Notes under the pieces: model-generated | Told to the model about the DNA's origin: nothing | What the model saw: only the letters and a program-made list of their open reading frames with translations | Database searches by the model: none | Program-made: the position numbers and the translations under genes | NCBI GenBank assembly: GCA_037074765.1 | Contig: JBAMDO010000175.1 | Coordinates: forward strand, 1 to 64,000 | DNA: 64,000 bases | Source of the DNA: Mansonella perstans | Taxonomy: Eukaryota; Nematoda; Chromadorea; Rhabditida; Onchocercidae | Direction: 5' to 3' | Shown here: in pieces, positions 1 to 11,353 of the stretch | How the letters are laid out: each line of letters begins with the position of its first letter | Position numbering within the stretch: the first letter of the stretch is position 1

Positions 1-3000
1 ATTATTCAATTTAACTAGTTTATTCAATTATTCAACTATTTTAGTTGTTTTAGTTGGATAAAAACACAAAAACTATTTTAGTTGGATGATTGAAATCTAA
101 AGGTAATCAGTTACCAGCAGTCTCTTCCATCATTTTAAAGAAAAAGAGCCCACTTCCCAGAATCGTGGAAGCACGTAGATAAAAATGCAAGCATAGATGT
201 AAAATGTAAGCCTTTTTCCAAGTTCATTCCTGCACCTTACGTTTCGGTATTTTTTCACTCTTTAGTTTCTTTTTAAATTATTCATATATTCTTACAAAGA
301 ATATTATCATATAACCAACATTTTTATAGCATTATTTATGTGTTAAGAGGTGCTTCTGTTAAGAAATGCAACAATCCTTTGGATACTATAGCACTAAATG
401 CTGTGCGTTGTTTTTGAAAATTGCCACCTAATTTTCATTTAAAATTGATTTTCATGCTGATCTCTTTGCCTTTTTTTTACATTTCATTATTTTGTCATTT
501 TCTGCATGTCTGATTTTTTATTTAAACTTGTTTTAGTCTTTTTGTTTTCGAAAATCCATTCCAACTTTGAAAATTTCGATTTCACTTATAATTTGGAATT
601 ACTGTCGAATTCATTCTATTTGCAATTTTTTGATTATTTTAATAGGTTTGCTGAGTAATGATCAGCAGCAGAACGCGAATATGTTGCGCCTAGAAGCGGC
701 GCTGCTGCCGCAGCTGCAGGAACGATGAAAAACTTATTAATTTCATTCTTTTTTCTTTTAAAAATTCATGTAGTTTTTTCATTTCGAAAACTTTTTATTG
801 AAAGTCTACATATAATGCGTAATAAATTTTTTCTTACAAATTACTTTATTCCTTGTTGGAAGACTATCTAAATTTAAAAAATAAAATAAAATCAAAGGGA
901 TCATATCGACAAATGGTGATGGTGCGACCGCAGTTGACATTATGAACAACTGTATGCCAAAATTATCTATAGTTCCATCTGCTACAGCGAAAGTAATTAC
1001 TATCAGTGTTCCAAATATCTTTTTTAATAATGATGAGGGCGGAAAAAACAAAACGATCAGCGTTTAGGGAATCATTCTTCAATTAATGATAGAGCCGCAT
1101 TTGCTTGCGAAAATGTTGTTAACGTTGATCATTTTCCAAGATTCGTTTGTTACTAATTATTCATGCTTGATTTTCCTCTAAATTTGTATCATTGTAATTT
1201 TGTCATTTTAAAAATTTTAAAAAGCAATGAGAAATCTCATACTGTTGTTTTATGAGATATTTTTTTTCCTTATCAACTTTCATCATATGGCATAGAAAGG
1301 AATCGAAAAGTTTTTAGAGACCGAACATCTGAAAATACGTTTTAATCATAATCTTTAATTATTTATATTCATTGCAGTTGGTTGATGTAAAGCACCAACT
1401 GAGCAAAGCACGAGATGCAAAATCAGTCACTAAAATTAAACGTAAAAAAACGAGCAAATGACGAGGTTCCTCTTTTCATATTATTGTGAATATGTCTTGC
1501 AGTTGTTTTTATTTTATGCATATGCTTTTTGCAGCTTGTTAGGAAACATTTTGCAGTATTGTTAGAAAAAATTTCTTTGTGAGAAAAAATTTTGCGGGAT
1601 AAGGTATCTATTAGAAGTAGATTTTCGACTTTCATTTTTCTACAGTCTTTATTTTTTTTAAAAAATTGCAAATTCTTTCTACAATCTTCATTTTTATCGA
1701 TGCACTGATTCCCAACTCTGAACAGCGCAGCACGTGTAATTACCAAGGAGGAAAAGACTTTTTTTCCATATTGTAATCCATGCGACAATTTGTTCGCAAT
1801 ATAATCAAAGTATGGTTAACTCATCTCCTGGTTAATCAGCTCACTGTTGGCCGAGTGTGCACGATTGCACATCGATTATTCCTTCAAAGGAATCCTTCTA
1901 TTTCTTCACTTGCATCCTAATTTATTTCTTTTTATTCCACAACGATTGCATCTTATTCGCGTTGATTCTTATATAATTAGTAAACACTGTGTGTATTCCT
2001 GATATTATGCTATAATTTCAAATTTATCCGATCATTCAAGCTTATAACAAATCTTTCGAATTAAAAATAAACTGCGGAACAAAAATTTTTCGAATTAAAA
2101 ATTAAAAATAAACTGTGGAATCCAAAAATGGATCATGTAATATAGCATGGGATGGTTGCATTCACCTGCTCATATTTTCAGATCATTTCATTTTAGAAAA
2201 GCCAACAAATGGAGTCCAGTTAGTCCTACAAGGGTCATCATTTCAGAAGAGGTGCTGTATATAAAAGTATGAATCTTAGGAGTAAAGAATGGCGCCAGTT
2301 CCGAGCATTTTCGCCGCCAGTTCTGCGCCGTGTTGTGAATTTGTTTAGCGGACAAATCTCGTATTGAGTTGTATGTCAGAGCACGAATCTTTTCGTTTAC
2401 TCATTTTTGACGAATTTACATTTGGAAAATACTTGTTTTGGCCTTAATCTTACTAAAACGTTTATGTGCGCAGAATCCAAGATTGCGATATGAAAAGCGC
2501 GTCTAATACAAGCGCAATGATGACAAGAATAAGAGGGAAAATAAAAATAAATAAGAATCAAGTCACGCTCTACGATAATGATATACTCTTGAATAAATGC
2601 AACTTTTTATGAATTTATCTTGCAAAATTGCCACCGCAATCTTCGTATGTAAATGACAGACAGTTTTGTGTTTCATCCTTATAATAAAACTGTAGCTTTT
2701 CTGCTTACTTTATCATTTATTACAACGAGTTATCTATGATTTTTTATTTCACTCCAGAGATATTTTTCAAAAATCCATAAATAAATTTTAGAATCCTAAA
2801 TTGTTTCCCAAAACCAAAAAAAGCATATTATAAAAGAAGACCGAATAACATATTGTTTGCTGCAGCTTCTGATTCCGTACCATTTTCGTAACGATATCCA
2901 GGATCTTCCTGTAGCTTGCTGTTGATAGTACCACTGCAAAAATAAATATCACAATTAATGGTACATCTTTTAGAACAGATAAATTTATGTATTTTCTTTT

Positions 3001-6000
3001 CTACGAAATTGTATCATATTGTACATAATCAAACCTAAGAGCGTCATCAATTAAATTACTTGGCTTTAATTAATTAATTTGAAACATTTAAATATCTTAA
3101 CTTCTAGGAAATATAAACAAAATCACTTTCTTTGAAATCCTTGCAATTTTCCCCTTTTTCAAATATGCAAAGTACGTTTACTTCTGTGAAAAAAAATGAC
3201 ATATAAATACACTTCAGTGACATCTCTGCAAACTTACATAATTAAAATTTACAAACAAATTACCAATTAATGCCTATTGCCCAGATCAATACGAGCAAAA
3301 AGCTAAATATCGTAGTCATATATTCCGCACGTCCTAACATGTTCATTATAACGAAGACGTATCGGTCCTGAAAAAAAAGATATCTTGTGGATGCTTCATC
3401 AAATTAAAAAAACTTCACCGATACAGTTATAGAAATGCACACAGAACCAGGAGAAATTTAGGAATGTTCTTAAATGAAATTTAATCGTTTTATTTCATCT
3501 CTCAATAGTAGAAGAAAAAAAGACGGTATGCTAACTATAATGGAAAAGTTTTTTCTGAAATAACTAATGAAATTTGATCAATGTTTAATTTGAACAAATG
3601 TGGAAGTATTCCTGATAAATATTTTTGATAATTGTATATCATTTCATTGTAATATTGTAATAAATCAATTTGAAACTAATTTTAAGTAAAAATTCTCATT
3701 AAATTTTAACAAATGTGCTCTTATTTTTTTGAACGAAGAAATTAAGCAAAAATTCTCACCATCATTTAAACAGAAAGATATGTGTTGATAATGTTGATAA
3801 CAAGAGATAAAATGAAAAATAGGAAAATTTTGTAAAAAATGATTTTTTTTGGCAACATATATCCTTATTGTTTAAATGTAGTAATTTAATGAAGATAGCA
3901 GAAAGAATGTAGTAATTATTATTTTTCGTATCAGATGTAAAATATTGCTTTATACTTGCAATTTGCACACTTTGTTTAATTATTCTTGTTCATATGAAAG
4001 ATTATTTGAAAAAGCGGAAAAGGAATAAGTCGTTGGTTACATAACATAAGTAAAAAATACTGCTTCGTGAACGTTACGAAAAATCAATGAATTTAGGAAA
4101 TATACAAAAAAATTGTATTTATAGCTAATTTTTAGTAATAAAATTTAGCAAATAACCATTTAAAGAAAATGATTATTTATATTATATATGAAGGAAAAAG
4201 AACTTATGCATGCAATGTTTGATGCATGCAATGTTTGATCGAATAAAACTTGTGTCACCGTATGTCAACATTTATCAACGATTGGCATATATTTTTTAAG
4301 CAGATCTACATCAAATGTAAAGTATAGATTAATTTTTAGAATGGACCAAATAAATTTCTTTTTAAAGAAATTACTCAATTAAATGATTGTAATCAAAATG
4401 GGTAAATTTTGTGAGAGAAACGGAAATAATATACAGTTGTTATTTAAGTCGATTTTTCTCACTACACTCAGCATATGTCATGAAAAGGATTTCAACATGT
4501 TAAAGCATTTAAAGTATTGTCATAAAAAGTATTTCCATACAAAGAATTCATCACAAAATGAAAAATTTGCAAAACATTTTCCCAAGTGATGATATTTAAT
4601 CATCAAAATTTTCTTTACTTAATGTTGGGAAAGCTGTACATCGACAATGTAATTTCCATGCATATTTTTTTCTACGTGTAAAATATCAATCTTTTATGTA
4701 AATTCTTCGTGCAAACCTTGCAAAGTTCTTATTTATTTTTCCATATTATAATCCATGCGGCAATTTGTTTTCAATATAATCAAAGTACGGTTAACTCACC
4801 ACTTGGTTAGTAAGTTTAGCAAATTGTTTTGCTACGTATTTGTTGATATTAAATAACGTTTTTTGGTAGTACTCGAAATTGCATCTTATGAGATCAAGAA
4901 TTTTTTCAGCAATGAGAGAAAATAGCAGAAAATAAGTTTACATACAAGAAAGGCTCTGGTTGGTATGTTTCAATGTTTCAACGTTTCAAAGTTTCAATGC
5001 TTCTTTTTAACTTCTTTGTTCTTTCCATTTGCTTTTAATGAAGAAGAAATAAGAAACGAAAATATCAAAAGAAAAAAATTCGAATAATTCCAATTTGAGT
5101 AATTTGCGTAATTTTATTAATTTTTGAGTAATTTGAATTACTCAAGTTCGAATTTTTCAGTAATAGAAACTTTTAAAAATAGAAACGTTTTTTTACACAA
5201 GGTGTGTAGCCAGCAAGATGGGTTTGCTAGCCGCTAAAAGTAAATCATTTTTGCAACATTTTTTCATTTTACTTTTGCATTCATTTGTTATTTGAGAATT
5301 TATTTCCACTTTAATTTCAATTTCATTTAATTCAATTTTTTTTTGCTCTGTTTTTCATCTAATTATGCGAAAATTTTCAACAATTTATAAAGGGTGTTAT
5401 TATCGATAAATTTTATGCAACATTTTGTTACAGTGAATTGTGACATTTAAAAAATGCTGTAATAATTTGCAACAAAAAAGATAATGATATACGAAAATAT
5501 ACAAAGTGTACGGAAATATAGCCTTTTTGGTCTAATTAAAATCAAGCCAAAACAACAGAACCGATATCATACGCACATACATGAAAAACTTCTACGAACT
5601 TTTTTCATTTTTTTTCATCCATGAATGAGAAAGCAAGCTTGATGAAGTTACAAATTTGATCATTGAAATAAAAAAACACTGACTATTAAAAAAAAGCAAA
5701 AGTATGAGATTAGTTAAGTTTATATTTCAAAGTATATAACTACTTGATTTTTTGTTTTGCTTTTTTTCATTTTTCAATATTTTTTCTAAATACATTTAAT
5801 ATTTCATTTAATTTTATCGCTTTGAATTTAAAATTTCGAAAAATTATTCTATAAAAATTATAAAATACTGTGAATTTCATGACATAATCATTATGTTTGA
5901 GTTGACTAATCACAGAATATTTTTTTCGCATGTATAACTTGCTTTATTAAAAATTATCACAATAATTTTTTCCTACAACGATTTTTCTCAAAATATTTTG

Positions 6001-6015
6001 CTTGATATTACATTT
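1..6015. repeat. Long segmental repeat, copy R1
   Basis: This block matches 15,814-21,990 (R2) along its whole length. The first 2.5 kb or so are almost base-for-base identical, including a GC-rich patch near 650-720 that stands out from the AT-rich surroundings. An older copy (R3) matches 1,830-2,545 at 28,291-29,240 and 2,620-4,420 at 33,096-35,130. The unit starts at or before the window edge, so its left end is unknown. No reverse transcriptase, transposase or terminal inverted repeat was seen, so it reads as a segmental duplication that carries gene fragments rather than an autonomous transposon. The seven-transmembrane exons described separately lie inside it on the minus strand. Confidence 0.85.
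634..3367 (-). pseudogene. Possible seven-transmembrane receptor gene fragment in R1
   Basis: Four minus-strand exons can be proposed, in 5' to 3' order. Exon 3264-3367 starts after TTTTTTTTCAG and reads DRYVFVIMNML, then a hydrophobic helix with FLLVLIWAIGI. Exon 2828-2933 has an NGT glycosylation sequon and runs to a TAA. Exon 838 to about 1051 is hydrophobic, with SPFVDMIPLILFYF. Exon 634-713 encodes AAAAPLLGATYSRS and ends NLLK-stop. The splice phase agrees at 3264/2933 and at 838/713. A DRY motif followed by a helix with a central Trp, and a late helix ending with charged residues, would suit TM3-TM4 and TM7 of a nematode receptor. This is inference. The TAA inside the second exon blocks the frame, so this copy is probably dead, or my exon limits are wrong there. 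No TM1-TM3 exons could be assigned. Confidence 0.35.
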
Positions 6016-7440
6016 CAGAAAGATATGTGTTGATAATGTTGATAACAAGAGATAAAATGAAAAAGAGAAAAATTTAGTAAAAAATGATTCTTTTTTGGCA
6101 ACATATATCCTTATTGTTTAAATGTAGTAATTTAATGAAGATAGCAGAAAGGATGTAGTAATTATTATTTTTCGTATCAGATGTAAAATATTGCTTTATA
6201 CTTGCAATTTGCACACTTTGTTTAATTATTCTTGTTCATATGAAAGATTATTTGAAAAAGCGGAAAAGGAATAAGTCGTTGGTTACATAACGTAAGTAAA
6301 AAATATTGCTTCGTGAACGTTACGAAAAATCAATGAATTTAGGAAATATACAAAAAATTGTATTTATAGCTAATTTTTAGTAATAAAATTTAGCAAATAA
6401 CCATTTAAAAAAAATGATTATTTATATTATATATGAAGGAAGAAGAACTTATGCATGCAATGTTTGATGCATGCAATGTTTGATCGAATAAAACTTGTGT
6501 CACCGTATGTCAACATTTGTCAACAATTGGCATATATTTTTTAAGCAGATCTACATCAAATGTAAAGTATAGATTAATTTTTAGAATGGGCCAAATAAAT
6601 TTCTTTTTAAAGAAATTACTCAATTAAATGATTGCAATCAAAATGGGTAAATTTTTGTGAGAGAAACGAAAATAATATACAGTTGTTATTTAAGTCGATT
6701 TTTTCTTCACTACACTCAGCATATGTCATGAAAAGGACTTCAGCATGTTAAAGCATTTAAATTATTTGTCATAAAAAGTATTTTCCATGCAAAAAATTCA
6801 TCATAAAATGAAAAATTGCAAAACATTTTTCCATAGTGATGATATTTAATCATCAAAATTTTCTTTACTTGATGTTGGGAAAGCTGTACATCTGACAATG
6901 TAATTTCCATTTTCCTCTACGTGTAAAAATAAATCTTTTATGTAAATTCTTCTTGCAAACCTTGCAAAGTTCTTACATGCTGCTTATTTTTCCATATTGT
7001 AATCCATGCGACAATTTGTTCTCAATATAATCGAAGTACGGTTAACTCACCACTTGGTTAATCAGTTTAGCAAATTGTTTTGCTGCGTATTTGTTGATGT
7101 TAAATAAAGTCTTTTGGTAGTACTCGAAATTGCACTTTATGAGGCAAAAATTTTTTCACCGGTGAAAGAAAGTAGAAGAAGGTAAGTTCACATACAAAAA
7201 AAGCTCTGGTTGGTATGTTTCGAAGTTTCAATGCTTTCATTTGCTTTTAATGCAGAAGAAATAAGAAACGAAAATATCAAAAGCAAAAAAATTCGAATAA
7301 TTCCAATTTGAGTAATTTGCGTAATTTTATTAATTCTTGAGTAATTTGAATTATTCAAGTTCGAATTTTTCAGTAATAGAAATTTTTAAAAATAGAAATG
7401 TTTTTTTATACAAGGTGTGCCACCAGCAAGATGGGTTTGT
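6016..7440. repeat. Partial tandem copy R1' of the long repeat
   Basis: From the sequence cagaaagatatgtgttgata onward this block repeats 3,771-5,229 with scattered substitutions and one-base indels, about 96-97% alike by eye. It starts exactly where copy R1 stops matching R2 (about 6,015), so it is a direct partial tandem duplication of the inner part of the unit. Similarity fades just after a shared gccagcaagatgggtttg near 7,425-7,440. Confidence 0.8.
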
Positions 7441-8514
7441 TTTCAACATGGTATAGTCGTAGACAAGGTAAAACAGTAATGTATGCATTAAAATCCCCTC
7501 ACTGCATCGACCTGTTGTCCCACAAATTTGCAGAACGTTTCAAAATTTTACTTCAAGCTACAGCAGCTCAAGCTGGATAATTAAACCGACGAGTAATTAA
7601 ACCAACTTCATCATTCTCGTATGATTATGAGTACATAGAAGCTTTTCTTTTCATTAAATTCTCTAAATTATCAGAAATTTGATTCAAATTCGTTAAAGCG
7701 GTATAATTCTAATCGTTTTCGATGGGATAAGTAATACATATTGCTGTAAAAATAAATAAAAAGTGCTTTTGCAATGAAAATTTGAAATCAGATTTTTGGT
7801 GTTACTGTTGGCTTAACTGCTTCTCTTCGTAGCATTAACATTCACGAAGTTGATGGGTTAAGGCTTTATTTCTCTGTAACTGATTATAGTTTTGGCTATA
7901 TTATGGTAGTATTATGATAGGATTAAATCTTACTTGAAATTTAGATTTTAAATTTCGTTTTAATAAATTCCAAACTTTTTTTGCGTTTAAATTTATTCGA
8001 ATTTTGTTCTAAGAAAGTAAATCAAAGTAAAGTTTTAAGAAAGTAAAGCAAATGTGATTGGGCTAAATTTCGATTAATTTTTTCAAAATCCAAGGAAATT
8101 AGTAGTAAAAAAAAAAGCTCTTGGAAGTAATGATAGTTTCGATTGCTAATGTTCACATAGTTTATGCTAAGGCTTATGCTTAGGTCTAGGCTTGTTTTAA
8201 GCTTGGGATAGGCCAAGGCTTAGGATATAAACATTCAATTTCATGAAGCGAATCTTTGTTATGCCTTCAATCCGAACTTTTCATTGCTAATGAACACATG
8301 GAATTTATGCTTAACCTTTGCTTATTTTTGTTTACGACTATACCACGTTGAAAGCAAGACATCATGTCCGATCTGCAAGTTGGGTATTTTTTTTTAGCAA
8401 CATTAGTTAATCTTTGATATTTGAACTTCATATTTGACTATAAGACGTTGAATGGATTTAACTTTGAAAGGACAAGGCGAATGGTTTTTATCTAACTTCA
8501 GAGTGCTTCGACAA
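7441..8514. other. Gene-free stretch upstream of the hyaluronidase gene
   Basis: AT-rich sequence between the end of R1' and the proposed first exon of the hyaluronidase gene. It holds only short open frames with no recognisable domain. A run of short imperfect repeats built on 'aggctta/taggctt' lies near 8,165-8,225. Confidence 0.5.
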
Positions 8515-11353
8515 ATGATCTGGTCATTTTCCCAGCTTTCAACTATTGTCTGGCTAATTGTAATTAATATCCCTCAAGGAAAAGGATTTGATGTCCGTTA
8601 TTTTTGCAACAAATAAATAAATGATTTTAATAAAATTATCCGATACTGTTGTAACGCTTACTTCCAAAATTATTGCAGTTGCTAGCTAGTTTTGCTGGAA
8701 TATCACTTAAAAATTATTTTTTCTTGAAGCAATCAGCTGTCATGAAAATCATCAGATTTTCTTTCTCTTTCTTCATTTTACCCAATATATAAAATTATTG
8801 AAAGAAAAAGCCTAATATATAAAATTACTGCTGTAAAAATATAAAAAATCTGTTTTCGATTTAATTGAGTGTTCAGTTGTTCATATCTTCAAATATTGAA
8901 TTTCGTATGAATTAGGTTGTTTGGAATGTCCCAAGTGAAGCATGCGCAAAAACTAAGTGGAAAACGGGACTGCCAGAAAACTACAGTATGCTCGTGAATG
9001 ATAAGAACCACACATTTCGTGGCGAAGTTATCACTCTTTTGTACGAAGAACATTTCGGCTTATATCCATACTTTAAAAATGAGTCTAATATAACATCAGA
9101 TGTTAATGGCGGCATTCCTCAAGTAAGTGGCTCTTTCAGTCTTTCCATTCATAATAGCAAGAAAACTAAGAGAGATGCCGAATGAAACAACATCGATAAA
9201 ATAGTAATTTCCACAGCAGTTATAAATTCTGCTTGCATCAACAACGGCAACATAACTCGAATCACTTGAGACATTTGACCTTTTACTTTTGACTTTTTAG
9301 CTTTCATCTAACAAAGCAGTAAAAGCAATAAAACAGCCAAAGCTCTTGCAAAAGATGATTTCAATCATTTTCGCACTAAAGTTCACTCAAAACAAAGCAG
9401 CGAAACTTATGCGACATTAATGCTAGTGAAATGATAGATAAAATTGCAAAATGAAAAAATAGATAGCTTAATCAGTGAGGCCTATTAATCCTTCATGAAT
9501 CAATTTATCGTCAAAACTGATTCCAGAATATAACCACAATTATTGATTTATTTATGCACTTAGTTTAATATGTCAGAGCGATTTGATAGATCTCTCTCCA
9601 ATGGAATATTAAAATATTCTTTCATTTTTATCCAGCTCGTAATTAACTTCAGTTCACTCTTGCTAATTTCAGCATTTTTCAATTATTTTCAAAGCCTTAA
9701 TTTTAAGCGTGCCAATCTCTCAGCTCATTTGGAAAAAGTACGTAAAGATATAGAAAAAGACGTTCCGAATAGAAATTTCACTGGTTTGCTTATAATCGAT
9801 TACGAGAAATGGCGACCGCTTTATGACCATAATTGGTCCTCGAAACGAATTTATCGGAACGCATCGATAGATTATGCTAACGAAACACATCCAAATATAA
9901 CGGAGAGGAAGGATTTGGAAAAGATCGCGAGGGATCAATTCAATGTTTCATCATTGTGGGTAGATTTTAATGACTTTTGAACCCAAAAAAAACAAAAAAA
10001 TTCCTTCGATTATTGTAAAAAATTTGAAGCAAGAAATTTCATCCATTGAGGATATTACATGAATGAATGTTGGTTTAGGTTAGTTAAGCACTCTATTTCA
10101 GGGAATTTTTAAACGCAACTATTAATGAAGTAAAACAGCTTAGACCAGGGGCACGAGTGGGTTATTACGGTATGCCATTTTGCAATTACAGTGCTGGGCA
10201 AGATGGAAATGCAACATGTGGAAAAACATTCGAAAGATTTAATAATGAGTGAGCAATGAATTAATATTTCATTTATTTCATTTCGTTGTTCAAAAGTTTT
10301 TTATGCATTTCAAGAAAAGTATAAGATTACATAAACTTTTACTAATAATGACAAAGTACTTTTTACTCCTATGTTTTCAATAATTTTGCCAAATGTTGAT
10401 TTGCAAATTCGTTATTATTCATATTGTGATTATTATTATTAAGATCATCCTCTCAAAATTAATTTCTCAAGTTTCTGTAATAGCATAAAAGAGTAGTTTA
10501 GTGAAAATTTTTGAAAAATTTTGCAGACTGGAATCTATTTATGAACAATCTACCGCCCTTTTTCCGTCCATCTATTTACCGCGTAGAGAAAGCGGTTTTG
10601 TTGGCTGTTTATACGTCACTGCCGTCCTTGAAGAAGCCAAACGTTGCGCAGCGAAGATAAGCCGGGAAGTACCGATATACGCATTCACTGGCTTTGAATA
10701 CTTCCCACTGAATTTGACGAATTTGAGGAATTTGAACAATTATTATACCGAAGTAATTAATTCACTGTTATTAAATTCTGTTTTGCACAAAATCAGAATT
10801 CAAAACAAATTTTATAGTCTTTTAAAGTGTAATATTCAATTTTGCATTCTGATCTTTCATTCCTTTTATATCATCTTAGATTCCGTCCAATTCTACAAAT
10901 TCTCAAATTTCCAGGAAGATTTAAGCAATTCCTTGGAAAGAGCTTTTCATATGAATATCGATGGTGCTCTCATTTGGTCAACATCCACGAATATGACACA
11001 GCGATGTGACGGTATAAAATCATATGTCGAAAATTATCTTGGTCCAGAAGCTGTAAAACTGAGCAGGTAAATGGTTTTCCGTATTACTGCTTTGAAATAT
11101 GAGTATCATTACTTACTACTTGCTAGTGCTTCCTACTGAATTTCATTCTTTATGATATATCGTATTAGATATCAACCATGCAATCACCGTTCAAAAATGA
11201 GTAACAAAAATTATTTTCAATTAAAAATTATTTTATAGACTGCATTGCTCTTCGATACAAAAAGTGACTATCACAGAATGCAAAGGAAGTAGAAATCTCA
11301 CTGAGATACTTAAGAAGAAGAAGAAGAAGAAGTGGCAAATCAATAACAAATGA
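8515..11353 (+). CDS. Hyaluronidase-family glycosidase (GH56), secreted
   Basis: Proposed exons are 8515-8592, 8916-9122, 9708-9955, 10102-10248, 10527-10752, 10915-11066 and 11239-11353. All phases agree and give 390 aa. Exon 1 is the least certain (weak GTCCGT donor); it supplies a hydrophobic signal-like N-terminus, MIWSFSQLSTIVWLIVI. Exon 2 opens with the family motif VVWNVPSEAC and has YEEHFGLYPYF and NGGIPQ. Exon 3 holds FTGLLIIDYEKWRPLY with the D-x-E catalytic pair (about D126 and E128). Later motifs are GYYGMPFC, STALFPSIYL, GALIWST and YLGPEA. The enzyme family cleaves hyaluronan or chondroitin by a retaining mechanism. The C. elegans member (chhy-1) is a chondroitin hydrolase, so chondroitin is the likelier substrate here, by inference. 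The C-terminus is a run of seven lysines followed by WQINNK. The gene looks intact. Confidence 0.85.
11309..11332 (+). repeat. (AAG)n microsatellite inside the last hyaluronidase exon
   Basis: Seven successive AAG codons directly before TGG and the stop region encode a polylysine tract at the C-terminus. A triplet repeat in the reading frame can change length without a frameshift. Confidence 0.8.

Noticed and set aside
1..6015. The repeat as an autonomous DNA transposon
   Set aside because: No transposase, terminal inverted repeats or target-site duplication could be found.
7431..7580. 49-codon plus-strand frame starting MGLFSTWYSRRQG just after the R1' copy
   Set aside because: The ATG and upstream bases are shared with the repeat copy at 5,219, but the frames diverge at once. 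No family, splice partner or conservation supports a gene.
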